In this document: piece by piece, positions 30,509 through 38,379 of the stretch | Position numbering within the stretch: the first letter of the stretch is position 1 | Layout of the letters: each line of letters begins with the position of its first letter | NCBI RefSeq assembly: GCF_030056795.1 | Contig: NZ_JASHKQ010000001.1 | Span: 310,001 to 374,000 of the forward strand | Direction of reading: 5' to 3' | Length of the DNA stretch: 64,000 bases | DNA from: Rhodococcus sp. IEGM 1381 | Lineage (GTDB): Bacteria; Actinomycetota; Actinomycetes; Mycobacteriales; Mycobacteriaceae | Made by a program: the position numbers and the translations under genes | Notes under the pieces: generated by a model | What the model saw: the letters and a program-made list of their open reading frames with translations, nothing else | Databases searched by the model: none | Told to the model about the DNA's origin: nothing

Positions 30509-30994
30509 CTACTCGACGATCAGGTCCATCAGCAGACTGTCGTGCCAGCCATCGGGGCCCTTCTCGTACTTGCGCATGATGCCGACCGGCTCGAAACCGA
30601 CTGCGCTGTAACAGGCTATCGCTACCGCGTTGTCGGCAGCCGGGTCGATCACCAAGCGGTGGTGCCCCAGATCGACTGTCAGGTAACGCACGAGCGTACC
30701 GACGGCGTCCTTTCCGACGCCGCGGCCGTGCACAGCCGGATCCAAGAAGATGTCGATCGACGCATGCCGGTACATCGGATCCGGTTCTTCGAAGTACTGG
30801 ATCAATCCTCCTGCGGCACCGTCGAGTTCGACAATCATCCGGACCGCCTCCGGGTCGTCGAACGGCCAGTTCTCGTCGGCGTCCTCGTCGCCCCACCGCG
30901 TGTACACCTCGGGGGTGTGCAGAATTCGGCGTAGCTCCGGCACATCCTCGGCGGCGACGGGCCGTAGCACTACCCGTTCACCGCGGAGCTTCAT
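30509..30994 (-). CDS. GNAT-family N-acetyltransferase
   Basis: A 161-residue acetyltransferase resembling aminoglycoside 6'-N-acetyltransferase-type GNATs. It has RPVAAEDVPELRRIL at the N-terminus, the acetyl-CoA P-loop-like HGRGVGKDAVGTLVRYL (about 93-109), and VIDPAADNAVAIACYSAVGFEPVGIMRKYE, the usual strand-6 region. The natural substrate is unknown and drug resistance should not be assumed. It is convergent with the histidine kinase with no intergenic base and lies 9 bp downstream of the PlsC-type gene, so it is probably cotranscribed with that gene. Confidence 0.85.
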   Translation of the reverse strand: MKLRGERVVLRPVAAEDVPELRRILHTPEVYTRWGDEDADENWPFDDPEAVRMIVELDGAAGGLIQYFEEPDPMYRHASIDIFLDPAVHGRGVGKDAVGTLVRYLTVDLGHHRLVIDPAADNAVAIACYSAVGFEPVGIMRKYEKGPDGWHDSLLMDLIVE

Positions 30995-31003
30995 CGCACA
31001 GTT

Positions 31004-31744
31004 CTACTCGGCGCGCTTGGCCGCACGTGCCGCCAAGTCCTGGGCGTCGAGCTTGTCGGCTTCCTCCAGAGTTGGGGCACTACCGCCGAGTCGGGCCGGC
31101 ACCCAGTACGCGCCGGGCTCGTGGTGGTAGTTCTCTTGCAGTTCGAGCAGCATCTTCTGCATCACCGCGCGTAGCTTGTCGGTCAGTTCGTTCGGCGGCC
31201 CGACCGGCGGAATCGGCTCACCCACAGCAATGGAGATCGGAGTGTTGGTGCGGCCCAATCGCTTCGGAAAGCCCTTGGTCCACACGCGCTGCGCGCCCCA
31301 GATGACCGTCGGAATGATGGGGACGCCGGCTTCGATAGCCATGCGCGCTGCACCGGACTTGAATTCCTTGATCTCGAAGCTTCGGCTGATGGTGGCTTCG
31401 GGATACACGCCCACGAGTTCGCCGTTGCGCAGTCTCTCCACGGCAGACTTGTAGGACTCGGCACCCGCGCCACGATCGACGGGGATGTGCCGTAGCGCAC
31501 GCATGACGGGGCCGGAGATCTTGTTGTCGAAGACTTCCTTCTTGGCCATGAAGCGGATATAGCGCTTCACTCGCCGCGGTGGTAGTCCGGCGTAGGTGAA
31601 GTCCATGTATCCGGTGTGGTTGACGGCGATGACCGCTCCACCGGTAGCAGGGATGTGTTCCTCGCCCTCGACCTCGAACTTCAGGCCCTCGAACGCGAAC
31701 ACGGTGCGAGCGATGCCGATGACTGATCGGTAGACGGGTTCCAC
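31004..31744 (-). CDS. 1-acyl-sn-glycerol-3-phosphate acyltransferase family protein (PlsC)
   Basis: A 246-residue acyltransferase making phosphatidic acid or acylating another lipid at the membrane. Family blocks are AVNHTGYMDF (HX4D, His about residue 42), the FMAKKEVF region, GVYPEATISRS and PIIPTVIWGAQRVW. The C-terminus is rich in Ala, Lys and Glu. The start is GTG 31744. M. tuberculosis has a cluster of PlsC genes (Rv3814c-Rv3816c) next to the Rv3813c HAD gene; here one copy remains about 10 kb away, consistent with rearranged synteny. Confidence 0.9.
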   Translation of the reverse strand: MEPVYRSVIGIARTVFAFEGLKFEVEGEEHIPATGGAVIAVNHTGYMDFTYAGLPPRRVKRYIRFMAKKEVFDNKISGPVMRALRHIPVDRGAGAESYKSAVERLRNGELVGVYPEATISRSFEIKEFKSGAARMAIEAGVPIIPTVIWGAQRVWTKGFPKRLGRTNTPISIAVGEPIPPVGPPNELTDKLRAVMQKMLLELQENYHHEPGAYWVPARLGGSAPTLEEADKLDAQDLAARAAKRAE

Positions 31745-31847
31745 AGTCGGTTAGCGTAGTCGGTGGACGAGGCCGGAGAAAAGGTCCACCGAAAGTGCGG
31801 TCGGGTCGTGCGCAGTTCGGTGAAAGAGCTACGGGGGAGAGAAACAC

Positions 31848-32738
31848 GTGAAGAACAGAGCGGCACCACCGCGGCGCAGCCGAGTCGGCCGAACCGCGCT
31901 GCCGCTGATCGCGACGATCGCGCTGGTCGGTGCCTGCGATTCCGCGGTCGGGATCCCATCCGATCAGGCCGCCTCGCCGAGCAGCACCGTCGAGTCCACA
32001 GTCGAGTCCACAGACGACGAGTCGGCCGCCCAGCTATCGGCGTCGACCACAGCCACCACCCCGGCACCCCCGCCCATCCCACCGGGGCCACCCGTCGGCG
32101 AAGCCCCCGGCAATCCCCAGGCCGCGGCGGCGCTGCGCCCGTTCGTCAACGATCTCACCGGCGGCGGCATCGGTGTCGTCACGGCAAAGTGCTGGACCGT
32201 CCCGCCCACCGACATCCCGACGATGTATTTCGACACCGACGCCATCCTCGGTGCTGTGGCTGCTCCCGCCGTCGACGGTCAGTACGCGGTGACGTGGACC
32301 GGGCCCACTGCAATGGTCGCCATCAAGCGCAGCGAGATCGCGTCCGGCTACGCCTGCCCTGCCGTCTACCCCACCGGCACCGCCCCGGTGTTCGACGCGG
32401 CGGACGCGGCGTACACCGTCGATCGCTATCTGGGACGCATCGCCGGCATTCCGGTCAACCGGGACGACGTGGAGGAGCGCTACCCACTCGTGTGCGAGAG
32501 CCGCGGCACGTGGGATCCGAACGGCACCGGGTCACCTACTGCCCCACCGCTGGCCCAGAACCCGGCGATTCTGCCGAGCATCACCTCGTTCGATCCCGAC
32601 AGCGTGTTCGTCACGGCTCAGAACGGCATCTACACGCAGGTCAATGCCGACATCATCGATGCCTCGGGGGCGTACCAGAACCGCACGTTCGTCTTGACCG
32701 TCGGCGGCGAGGGCTACTGCATCGGCGACATCGCCTGA
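31848..32738 (+). CDS. Probable lipoprotein of unknown function
   Basis: A 296-residue exported protein. A basic N-terminus (MKNRAAPPRRSRVGR) and hydrophobic stretch end in the lipobox LVGAC (Cys30), followed by a Ser/Thr/Pro-rich linker (about 35-85). The folded part (about 90-296) has several Cys, for example VTAKCWTVPP, GYACPAVYP, YPLVCESRG and GEGYCIGDIA, probably forming disulfides. No known family was recognised. The ribosome site GGGGGAGAG lies upstream of the ATG. It starts 103 bp from the divergent PlsC gene and ends 10 bp before serS on the opposite strand. Confidence 0.75.
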   Translation: MKNRAAPPRRSRVGRTALPLIATIALVGACDSAVGIPSDQAASPSSTVESTVESTDDESAAQLSASTTATTPAPPPIPPGPPVGEAPGNPQAAAALRPFVNDLTGGGIGVVTAKCWTVPPTDIPTMYFDTDAILGAVAAPAVDGQYAVTWTGPTAMVAIKRSEIASGYACPAVYPTGTAPVFDAADAAYTVDRYLGRIAGIPVNRDDVEERYPLVCESRGTWDPNGTGSPTAPPLAQNPAILPSITSFDPDSVFVTAQNGIYTQVNADIIDASGAYQNRTFVLTVGGEGYCIGDIA

Positions 32739-32748
32739 ACCTGCACTG

Positions 32749-34002
32749 CTACTTCAGGACGTCGGTCCCGACGAAAGGCACGAGGGCTTCCGGCACCCGG
32801 ACGGTGCCGTCGGCCTGCTGATGGTTCTCCAGGATTGCCACGATCCAACGCGTGGTGGCGAGGGTGCCGTTGAGGGTCGCGGCGATCTGAGGCTTGCCGT
32901 TCTCGTCGCGGTACCGCACGCCGAGGCGTCGGGCCTGGAAGGTGGTGCAGTTCGAGGTCGAGGTCAGTTCTCGGTATGCCTTCTGGGTAGGAACCCATGC
33001 TTCGCAGTCGAATTTGCGCGCGGCCGACGATCCGAGGTCTCCGCCGGCGGTGTCGATGACGCGATACGGCAACTCGACCGCGGCGAGCATTTCCTTCTGG
33101 TACTCGAGCAGCTTCTGGTGCTCGGCGGCCGCGTCCTCGGGCTTGATGTACGAGAACATCTCGATCTTGTCGAACTGGTGGACGCGCATGATGCCGCGGG
33201 TGTCCTTGCCGTAGCTGCCCGCTTCACGGCGGAAGCACGACGACCAGCCGGCGTAGCGCTTGGGTCCGTCGGCGAGGTCGATGATCTCACCCGAGTGGTA
33301 GCCCGCGAGAGCAACTTCCGAGGTTCCGACGAGGTAGAGATCGTCGGCTTCGAGGCGGTAGATCTCGTCGGCGTGTGCACCGAGGAAGCCGGTTCCCGAC
33401 ATGATCTCCGGCCGCACGAGCACCGGCGGGATCATCATGGTGAACCCGTTCTTGACGGCCTTCTGCGCGGCGAGCTGCAGCAGACCCTGCTGCAGCAGCG
33501 CACCGTAGCCGGTCATGAAGTAGAAGCGCGAGCCCGAGACCTTGGCGCCGCGTTCCATGTCGATCAAGTTCAGCGACTCACCGAGCTCGAGGTGGTCCTT
33601 GGGCTCGAAATCGAATTCCGGGATTTCGCCGACCGTCTCGAGCAGTACGAAATCGTCCTCGCCGCCTGCGGGAGTGCCGTCCTGAACGATGTTGGAGATC
33701 GCGCGGTGTGCCGTGTCGAGAGCTGCGTCGGCCTCGGCCTCGGCGGCCTGCGCGGCCTTGACCTTGGCGGCGAGTTCCGATGCCCCGGCGAGCAGCGCGG
33801 GACGATCCTCGGCCGATGCCTTTCCGACCTTCTTGCCCAGCGCTTTCTGCTCGGCGCGCAGCTGATCTCCGGCGAGCACGGCGGCCCGGCGGGACGCGTC
33901 GGCACCGAGAAGCACGTCGACGAGAGCGGGGTCCTCACCTCGGGTGCGCTGCGAGGCGCGCACGGCGTCAGGATTTTCGCGAAGGAATTTCAGGTCGATC
34001 AC
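32749..34002 (-). CDS. serS: Seryl-tRNA synthetase
   Basis: Charges tRNA-Ser. The 417-residue class II synthetase has the N-terminal coiled-coil arm (about 25-105) that binds the long variable arm of tRNA-Ser, then the motif 1 region [17 protein letters not shown], motif 2 around [28 protein letters not shown], and motif 3 with [16 protein letters not shown]. The start is GTG at 34002. It has the same neighbours as Rv3834c (septum-formation and zincin genes on the other side). An ankyrin protein gene ends 11 bp upstream on the same strand. Confidence 0.97.
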   Translation of the reverse strand: MIDLKFLRENPDAVRASQRTRGEDPALVDVLLGADASRRAAVLAGDQLRAEQKALGKKVGKASAEDRPALLAGASELAAKVKAAQAAEAEADAALDTAHRAISNIVQDGTPAGGEDDFVLLETVGEIPEFDFEPKDHLELGESLNLIDMERGAKVSGSRFYFMTGYGALLQQGLLQLAAQKAVKNGFTMMIPPVLVRPEIMSGTGFLGAHADEIYRLEADDLYLVGTSEVALAGYHSGEIIDLADGPKRYAGWSSCFRREAGSYGKDTRGIMRVHQFDKIEMFSYIKPEDAAAEHQKLLEYQKEMLAAVELPYRVIDTAGGDLGSSAARKFDCEAWVPTQKAYRELTSTSNCTTFQARRLGVRYRDENGKPQIAATLNGTLATTRWIVAILENHQQADGTVRVPEALVPFVGTDVLK

Positions 34003-34013
34003 GAGAGGGAACC

Positions 34014-34406
34014 TTACTTGCCGAGCAACCCCAGGTAGTCCTCGCGTCCGAACATCGCGGCGGCATCGATGGCCGAAGGGTGACCCCCGTGCGGATCGGC
34101 TGCTCCGTCGACGAGCACCTGCACCACCGCGTCCTCACCCTTGAACACCGCGCCTGCCAGCGGCGTCTGGCCCTTGTCGTTCGGCTTGTTCACGTCGGCA
34201 CCGCGGTCGACCAGCACGCGCACCGCATCGGCATGCCCGTGATATGCGGCAAGCATGACCAATGTGTCTCCGGACTCGTTGCGCAGATTCACCGGAACGC
34301 CCGCGTCCACGTAGCTCGCCAAACCGGCTGCATCGCCGGTGCGCGCCATCGTGAACAGTCGGCCGGCCAGCTCGCTGAGGTCGTCGTCACCTGTCGGGTC
34401 GCTCAT
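34014..34406 (-). CDS. Ankyrin-repeat protein
   Basis: A 130-residue cytosolic protein with two to three ankyrin repeats: [29 protein letters not shown] (about 39-67) and [29 protein letters not shown] (about 72-100), followed by a partial third, [17 protein letters not shown]. Ankyrin repeats mediate protein binding; the partner is unknown. It lies immediately upstream of serS in the same direction and may be cotranscribed. Its ATG faces the divergent septum-formation-domain gene 21 bp away. Confidence 0.88.
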   Translation of the reverse strand: MSDPTGDDDLSELAGRLFTMARTGDAAGLASYVDAGVPVNLRNESGDTLVMLAAYHGHADAVRVLVDRGADVNKPNDKGQTPLAGAVFKGEDAVVQVLVDGAADPHGGHPSAIDAAAMFGREDYLGLLGK

Positions 34407-34427
34407 GAGGACCGAACATACTCGGGC

Positions 34428-35522
34428 ATGATGGAGGCGATGTCCGAGAACGAAACAGACCCCCCAGAGAGCCGGAATCGGCGAACTCTCTCCGCAGCGA
34501 CCGCCCGACGTGGGCTTGCCATGGTTGCGGTCGGTGCAGTGCTGGCCGCGGGTGCGACGGCATTCCTATCCGACGGGTTCTCGGCCCCCGAGAAGATCAC
34601 CACCCATTCGGTGGCCAGCGGTCCGGTGACCGCCGGACCCGTATCGGCATCCTCGTTCGGTGCAGCCGATCCTGGTACGTGCCTGCAATGGACGCCCACC
34701 GACGATCCGGAGACCGACCGACAGGATCTCGCCGAAGTGTCGTGCGCCGATCCTCATCGCTTCGAGGTCGCTCGCGACATCGACATGAGCGTCTACCCCG
34801 GGGTCGAGTTCGGTCCCGGTTCGCAATACCCCGGATCCATTCGGTTCGGTCAGTTGCGTGACGAACACTGCACGTCCGCCGTCGACGACTACGTCGGTGC
34901 CAAGTTCGATCCCAACGGACTCTTCGGTGTCGGGCTGATGTTCCCCAGCCAGGCCGGGTGGGCAAAGGGCGAGCGGACCCTGCGCTGCGGAGTGCAGATG
35001 CCGTCGAACACCGGAGCTCTGCTGGAGATGACCGGTTCGATCCTCGACCAGGACCAGTCCAAGGTCTGGCCCACAGGCACCTGCATCGGCATCAATCAGA
35101 ACGTGCCTGCCGATCCGGTGGATTGCTCGGCACCGCACGCCTTCGAGGTCGCCTCGGTGATCAACCTGACTCAGCAGTTCCCCGGCGGACACCCGTCCGA
35201 GGGCGATCAGGACGCGTACCTGGAAGGCACCTGCACCGACGCCGTCAACGGCTATCTCGGCTCGGACACGGCCCTGCGCGACAAGACGCTGACCCTGTTC
35301 TGGGACACCATCGACGTCGCGAGCTGGCTCGCCGGCAGCCGTCAGGTTACGTGTTCGGTGGGCAAGGAACTCGATTCCGGCGGCTTCGCGACCATCGTCG
35401 GCAGTGCCAAGGGCGACATTCTCATCAACGGTGCAGCGCCTGTCCCACCGCCATCGGCTCCCGACGGCCGCGCGCTGCCCACTCCGCTGCCCGGTGCTGC
35501 TCCGATCACCACCGGAGGCTGA
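34428..35522 (+). CDS. Septum-formation-domain membrane protein (Rv3835-like)
   Basis: A 364-residue single-pass protein. After a charged N-terminus there is one helix (about 30-50, GLAMVAVGAVLAAGATAFLSD), then an extracytoplasmic part with two copies of the Cys-containing unit found in septum-formation domains: GTCLQWTP with VSCADPHRFEVA, and GTCIGINQN with VDCSAPHAFEVA. A Pro-rich tail ends the protein. The start is ambiguous (ATG at 34428, 34431 or 34440); a CATACT element 5 nt upstream favours a leaderless 34428 start. It sits beside serS and a zincin gene, as in M. tuberculosis Rv3834c-Rv3836. A role in cell division is only a family guess. Confidence 0.85.
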   Translation: MMEAMSENETDPPESRNRRTLSAATARRGLAMVAVGAVLAAGATAFLSDGFSAPEKITTHSVASGPVTAGPVSASSFGAADPGTCLQWTPTDDPETDRQDLAEVSCADPHRFEVARDIDMSVYPGVEFGPGSQYPGSIRFGQLRDEHCTSAVDDYVGAKFDPNGLFGVGLMFPSQAGWAKGERTLRCGVQMPSNTGALLEMTGSILDQDQSKVWPTGTCIGINQNVPADPVDCSAPHAFEVASVINLTQQFPGGHPSEGDQDAYLEGTCTDAVNGYLGSDTALRDKTLTLFWDTIDVASWLAGSRQVTCSVGKELDSGGFATIVGSAKGDILINGAAPVPPPSAPDGRALPTPLPGAAPITTGG

Positions 35523-35535
35523 CATCCCCACCCAC

Positions 35536-35868
35536 ATGACCCGCGTCGACTTCGAAGAAGCCGTGTCCGACGCCCTCGACACCCTGCCGCGCGAGCTCAC
35601 CGACTTCATGAACAACGTGGTCGTTCTCGTCGAGGAGGAACACCCCACCGAAGATATCCTCGGGCTGTACGAGGGCATCGCGCTGACCGAGCGTTACGAG
35701 TACAGCGGTCACCTGCCGGACGTCATCACGATCTACCGCAAGCCGATCCTCGAGATGGTCGACGACGAAACCGAGGCTCGACGCGAAATCGCCATCACCG
35801 TGGCCCACGAAATCGGACATCACTTCGGTATCGACGACGAACGTCTGCATCAACTCGGATTCGGCTGA
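35536..35868 (+). CDS. Zincin-like metallopeptidase (Rv3836-like)
   Basis: A 110-residue small metalloprotease of the zincin family. The active-site motif is HEIGHHFGIDDERLHQLG at about residues 92-109, with HExxH and a third ligand candidate downstream. It has no signal peptide, so it is presumably cytosolic. It begins 13 bp after the septum-formation-domain gene, consistent with one operon. The substrate is unknown. A tandem palindrome lies after its stop. Confidence 0.92.
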   Translation: MTRVDFEEAVSDALDTLPRELTDFMNNVVVLVEEEHPTEDILGLYEGIALTERYEYSGHLPDVITIYRKPILEMVDDETEARREIAITVAHEIGHHFGIDDERLHQLGFG

Positions 35869-35933
35869 GCGCACTCGCTCACCCCGACCGCGTGTCCCTG
35901 CTCGCGCTCACCTCGATCACACCCCCGGAACGC

Positions 35934-36057
35934 GTGAATGGACCATTGCATGCGTCTGAGCGATGCAATGGTCCATTCACCCGGACCGACCAGGGCCACC
36001 CGCACCGCGTCAATGGCACTTTGCACACGTCTCGGCGGTGCAATGGTCCATTGACGC
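35934..36057. repeat. Two tandem related palindromes
   Basis: Unit 1 is a perfect 18-bp stem, GTGAATGGACCATTGCAT at 35934-35951 with 35963-35980, and an 11-nt loop. Unit 2 is a 20-bp stem with three mismatches, 36007-36026 with 36038-36057, also with an 11-nt loop. The right arms share CAATGGTCCATT and the loops share CGTCT. They lie between the convergent zincin and cbtA genes and could terminate both or be members of a REP-like family. Confidence 0.8.
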
Positions 36058-36067
36058 GGACGCTGGG

Positions 36068-36862
36068 CTACGCCGCAACTGCCTCTCGGCGAACAGGTCG
36101 GACTGCGCGGTCGGTGAGGAACGCGAAGCCCAATCCCAGGGCCAGCCACAGGGTTGCCTGCGTAGCCAGTGACGACAGACGGAATTCCCACAGCAGGGTT
36201 GCCGGGAAGTCCGATCCCACCTCGTTGATTCCGGGCAACGGTGCATAACCGATGCCGACGATCACCAGGAACGCCACGATCGGTGCGCCTACGCGGGCCG
36301 CCACCGAATGCTGCGATGCCACGACCTTCGCGACGTAGATTCCAACTCCAACGGCCAACAGACCGAGAATCACCGACGCCAGCCACAGCCAGGTGCGCTG
36401 GGAGATGGTCTCCGGATCTCCGACGGCCGGCGGATTGGCCGGGTACTTGAAGAACGGCACTGCTTCGATGGCCAACCACCCGGCACCGGCACCGACGAGC
36501 GCGAGAACCGAGCCCGGGAGGGAGCTGAAGCGTCGGGCATAGTGCAGTGCCGACGCGAAGATCGCGCCCAATGCCAGGCCTGCGAGTCCGGTGGCGAGGA
36601 ACAGTCCGACGCGTTGTCCGTCGCGACTGACGAGCGCCTCCTCGCCGTGCGAGTGCGCGGCCGGCGTGTCGGAGTCGGCGTGATGTGCCTCGCCTGCTGC
36701 CTCCTCGATGGAGATGGCCGAATCGATGTGCGGTTCACCGACGACGAAGGCGACGGCTCCGGCGAGCAGGCCCGCGACGAGACCGGCGAGCAGACCTCGC
36801 AGCAACAGCTGGACGAACGTTCCCTGCAGCGTCGGGCCGGGTGTGGTGTCGCTCAGTGGCAT
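36068..36862 (-). CDS. cbtA: Cobalt transporter subunit CbtA
   Basis: A 264-residue inner-membrane protein with about six helices, the larger subunit of a predicted cobalamin-regulated cobalt uptake system. The N-terminal helix (LLLRGLLAGLVAGLLAGAVAFVVGEP) is followed by a periplasmic His/Glu/Asp-rich loop (EAAGEAHHADSDTPAAHSHGEE), probably metal-binding. The start overlaps cbtB by 10 bp. A cobalamin riboswitch lies upstream of cbtB, so the pair should be repressed when cobalamin is plentiful. The transport function is predicted from family data. Confidence 0.9.
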   Translation of the reverse strand: MPLSDTTPGPTLQGTFVQLLLRGLLAGLVAGLLAGAVAFVVGEPHIDSAISIEEAAGEAHHADSDTPAAHSHGEEALVSRDGQRVGLFLATGLAGLALGAIFASALHYARRFSSLPGSVLALVGAGAGWLAIEAVPFFKYPANPPAVGDPETISQRTWLWLASVILGLLAVGVGIYVAKVVASQHSVAARVGAPIVAFLVIVGIGYAPLPGINEVGSDFPATLLWEFRLSSLATQATLWLALGLGFAFLTDRAVRPVRREAVAA

Positions 36863-37047
36863 GGCAGGCCCAGCAGGTGGCGGCCGTCGTGCATCAGTTC
36901 GTGCATGTACATCCCACTGCGGGAGATTGCGCCCTGATCGAATCCGACGAGGTAGAGCACGACGAAGGCGAGCAGAATCGTTGCGGCGACGATGACGGCG
37001 AGTGCGGCCGACTCCGTCGTATTACTGGGTGCGTGAATGATTGCCAT
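36853..37047 (-). CDS. cbtB: Cobalt transporter subunit CbtB
   Basis: A 64-residue protein with one transmembrane helix (about 13-36, AALAVIVAATILLAFVVLYLVGF) and the C-terminal metal-binding segment MYMHELMHDGRHLLGLPCH, the hallmark of CbtB with its conserved His residues. The ATG at 37047 has GGAGG upstream (CAGGAGGACACC). It is too short to stand out by length but the family match, the riboswitch and the downstream cbtA make it secure. It probably delivers Co2+ to the CbtA pore. Confidence 0.9.
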   Translation of the reverse strand: MAIIHAPSNTTESAALAVIVAATILLAFVVLYLVGFDQGAISRSGMYMHELMHDGRHLLGLPCH

Positions 37048-37075
37048 GGTGTCCTCCTGGGATATGCGTCCCGTA

Positions 37076-37231
37076 GTCCCTTCCGAAGAGAAGGGACGGC
37101 CATGCGATGTACGAGTTTTCTGGCTTTCGAATTCGGACATATGCCCGACGTCGATCACAGTGGCGCAACCGTTCCGGATTTTCACCGGATTACCTGCGTA
37201 CATCGCGTCTAACCTGCGAACTGTGGCACCG
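37076..37231 (-). ncRNA. Cobalamin riboswitch upstream of cbtBA
   Basis: On the minus strand the RNA contains the B12 box GCCACTG (37158-37164) and the CCGGTGAAAATCCGG hairpin (37174-37188). A 9-bp closing stem pairs GCGATGTAC (37198-37206, minus reading) with 37104-37112. Downstream, an 8-bp hairpin at 37076-37097 (arm GTCCCTTC) lies about 20 nt before the cbtB ribosome site and may be part of the expression platform. The 5' limit is approximate. Confidence 0.92.
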
Positions 37232-37329
37232 AACGCGACGCTGTGTCAATCGCTGTCGTGACCGACCTCAGCTCGATGCCAGAATGACCACTGCGTCACG
37301 ATGACACCAGGCTGCGCCACAATGACACG

Positions 37330-37896
37330 GTGCCTGCGCCCGTGACCCGACTGATGTTGGTGAGCCACGCCAGGACCGCCGCGATGCGCACCGGTCGATT
37401 CCCCGGCGACGAGCCATTGGACGACGCGGGAGTTCGAGACCTTGCTGCGGTGACCGACATTCCCCGAGCCGACCGCGTCCTGTCCGGCCCGGAATCTCGA
37501 TCGATGTCCACAGCGCAGGTTTTCGGCACCGACATCTCGGTCGAGCCCGCGTTGGCCGACATCGCCTACGGCCGGTGGTCCGGACTCGAGATGACCGATC
37601 TACCCGACGCCGACGCGATGGCGTGGCTGAGCGATGCGGCGTTCGTGCCGCCGGGCGGCGAGTCTCTGGTCGCGTTGTTCGCTCGCGTGCAGAGATGGCT
37701 CGACGATGTCGGTACGACGCCCGGGCGCACGCTGGCGGTGACCTCCCCCGCTGTGATTCGGGCCGTCGTGGTGTTGGTGTTGGAGGCTCCGGTTCGGTCG
37801 TTCTGGCGGGTCGACGTGTCGCCGCTCAGCCGCACATCCGTCAGTCGTCGTGGCGGCGCGTGGACGATCGGTGCGGTGGCCGAGAAGTCGATCTGA
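37330..37896 (+). CDS. Histidine phosphatase-fold protein with altered active site
   Basis: A 188-residue protein of the phosphoglycerate mutase-like fold, divergent from the riboswitch-controlled cbtBA. The N-terminal motif reads LMLVSHARTAA where active members have RHGxT, so the nucleophile His is kept but the first Arg is Ser. The region that normally supplies the second catalytic His (xSHGG) reads VTSPAVIRAVV, so that His is Pro. PPGGES and ADRVLSGPESRSMSTAQ are retained. It may be a degenerate CobC-like alpha-ribazole phosphatase or have another role. The start GTG 37330 lacks a strong ribosome site; GTG 37342 is possible. Confidence 0.8.
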   Translation: MPAPVTRLMLVSHARTAAMRTGRFPGDEPLDDAGVRDLAAVTDIPRADRVLSGPESRSMSTAQVFGTDISVEPALADIAYGRWSGLEMTDLPDADAMAWLSDAAFVPPGGESLVALFARVQRWLDDVGTTPGRTLAVTSPAVIRAVVVLVLEAPVRSFWRVDVSPLSRTSVSRRGGAWTIGAVAEKSI

Positions 37897-37983
37897 ATAT
37901 TTCTCGCGTCGATGGAACCAAACCGAGCACGGTGGCGTCCTACCTACCGACAGTGGAAGTTCTTCGATCAGGGGGCGTGGCTC

Positions 37984-38295
37984 ATGACCGTCATCAAGGT
38001 GGATCCGGTGGCACTGCAGCTCGCTGCTTCGGAGCTCGATGCGGTCGCCGCCAGGTTGCAGGCCGCCGTCACCGCAACGGCGATCCCCGTGCGGCCACTA
38101 CCGCCGGGCACCGACGAGGTCTCTCTGCTCACCGAACGATTCTTCGGTACCGCAGCAGATACCTTCGGACCTGCCGCAGCACAAGGTATTTCAGAGCTGC
38201 ACCGCGCCGCCGAGGAACTACGGAAGCAGGCCGCGGACTACGTGGCCACCGACGACGACACAGCAGGCGGCCTACCCGGCCTACCCGGCATCTGA
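37984..38295 (+). CDS. PE-family type VII secretion substrate
   Basis: A 103-residue PE-domain protein. The ATG at 37984 starts MTVIKVDPVALQLAASELDAVAARL, the PE helical hairpin. The C-terminal YVATD (Tyr86 to Asp90) fits the type VII secretion signal YxxxD/E. It probably forms a heterodimer with the PPE protein encoded 84 bp downstream and is escorted by EspG, the third gene. An upstream in-frame ATG at 37912 would add 24 residues not seen in PE proteins. No ESX core component is in the window. Confidence 0.85.
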   Translation: MTVIKVDPVALQLAASELDAVAARLQAAVTATAIPVRPLPPGTDEVSLLTERFFGTAADTFGPAAAQGISELHRAAEELRKQAADYVATDDDTAGGLPGLPGI

Positions 38296-38379
38296 CGCTC
38301 GTACCGAACTCGACCGCACTACAACTCGACCGCATCACAACAAGACGACGCAGGGCTCGAACATCATGGGGGCTAGAGG

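Noticed and set aside
30509..30994. Aminoglycoside-resistance acetyltransferase
   Set aside because: Only general GNAT similarity is visible; the gene sits in a chromosomal housekeeping context with no resistance cassette features.
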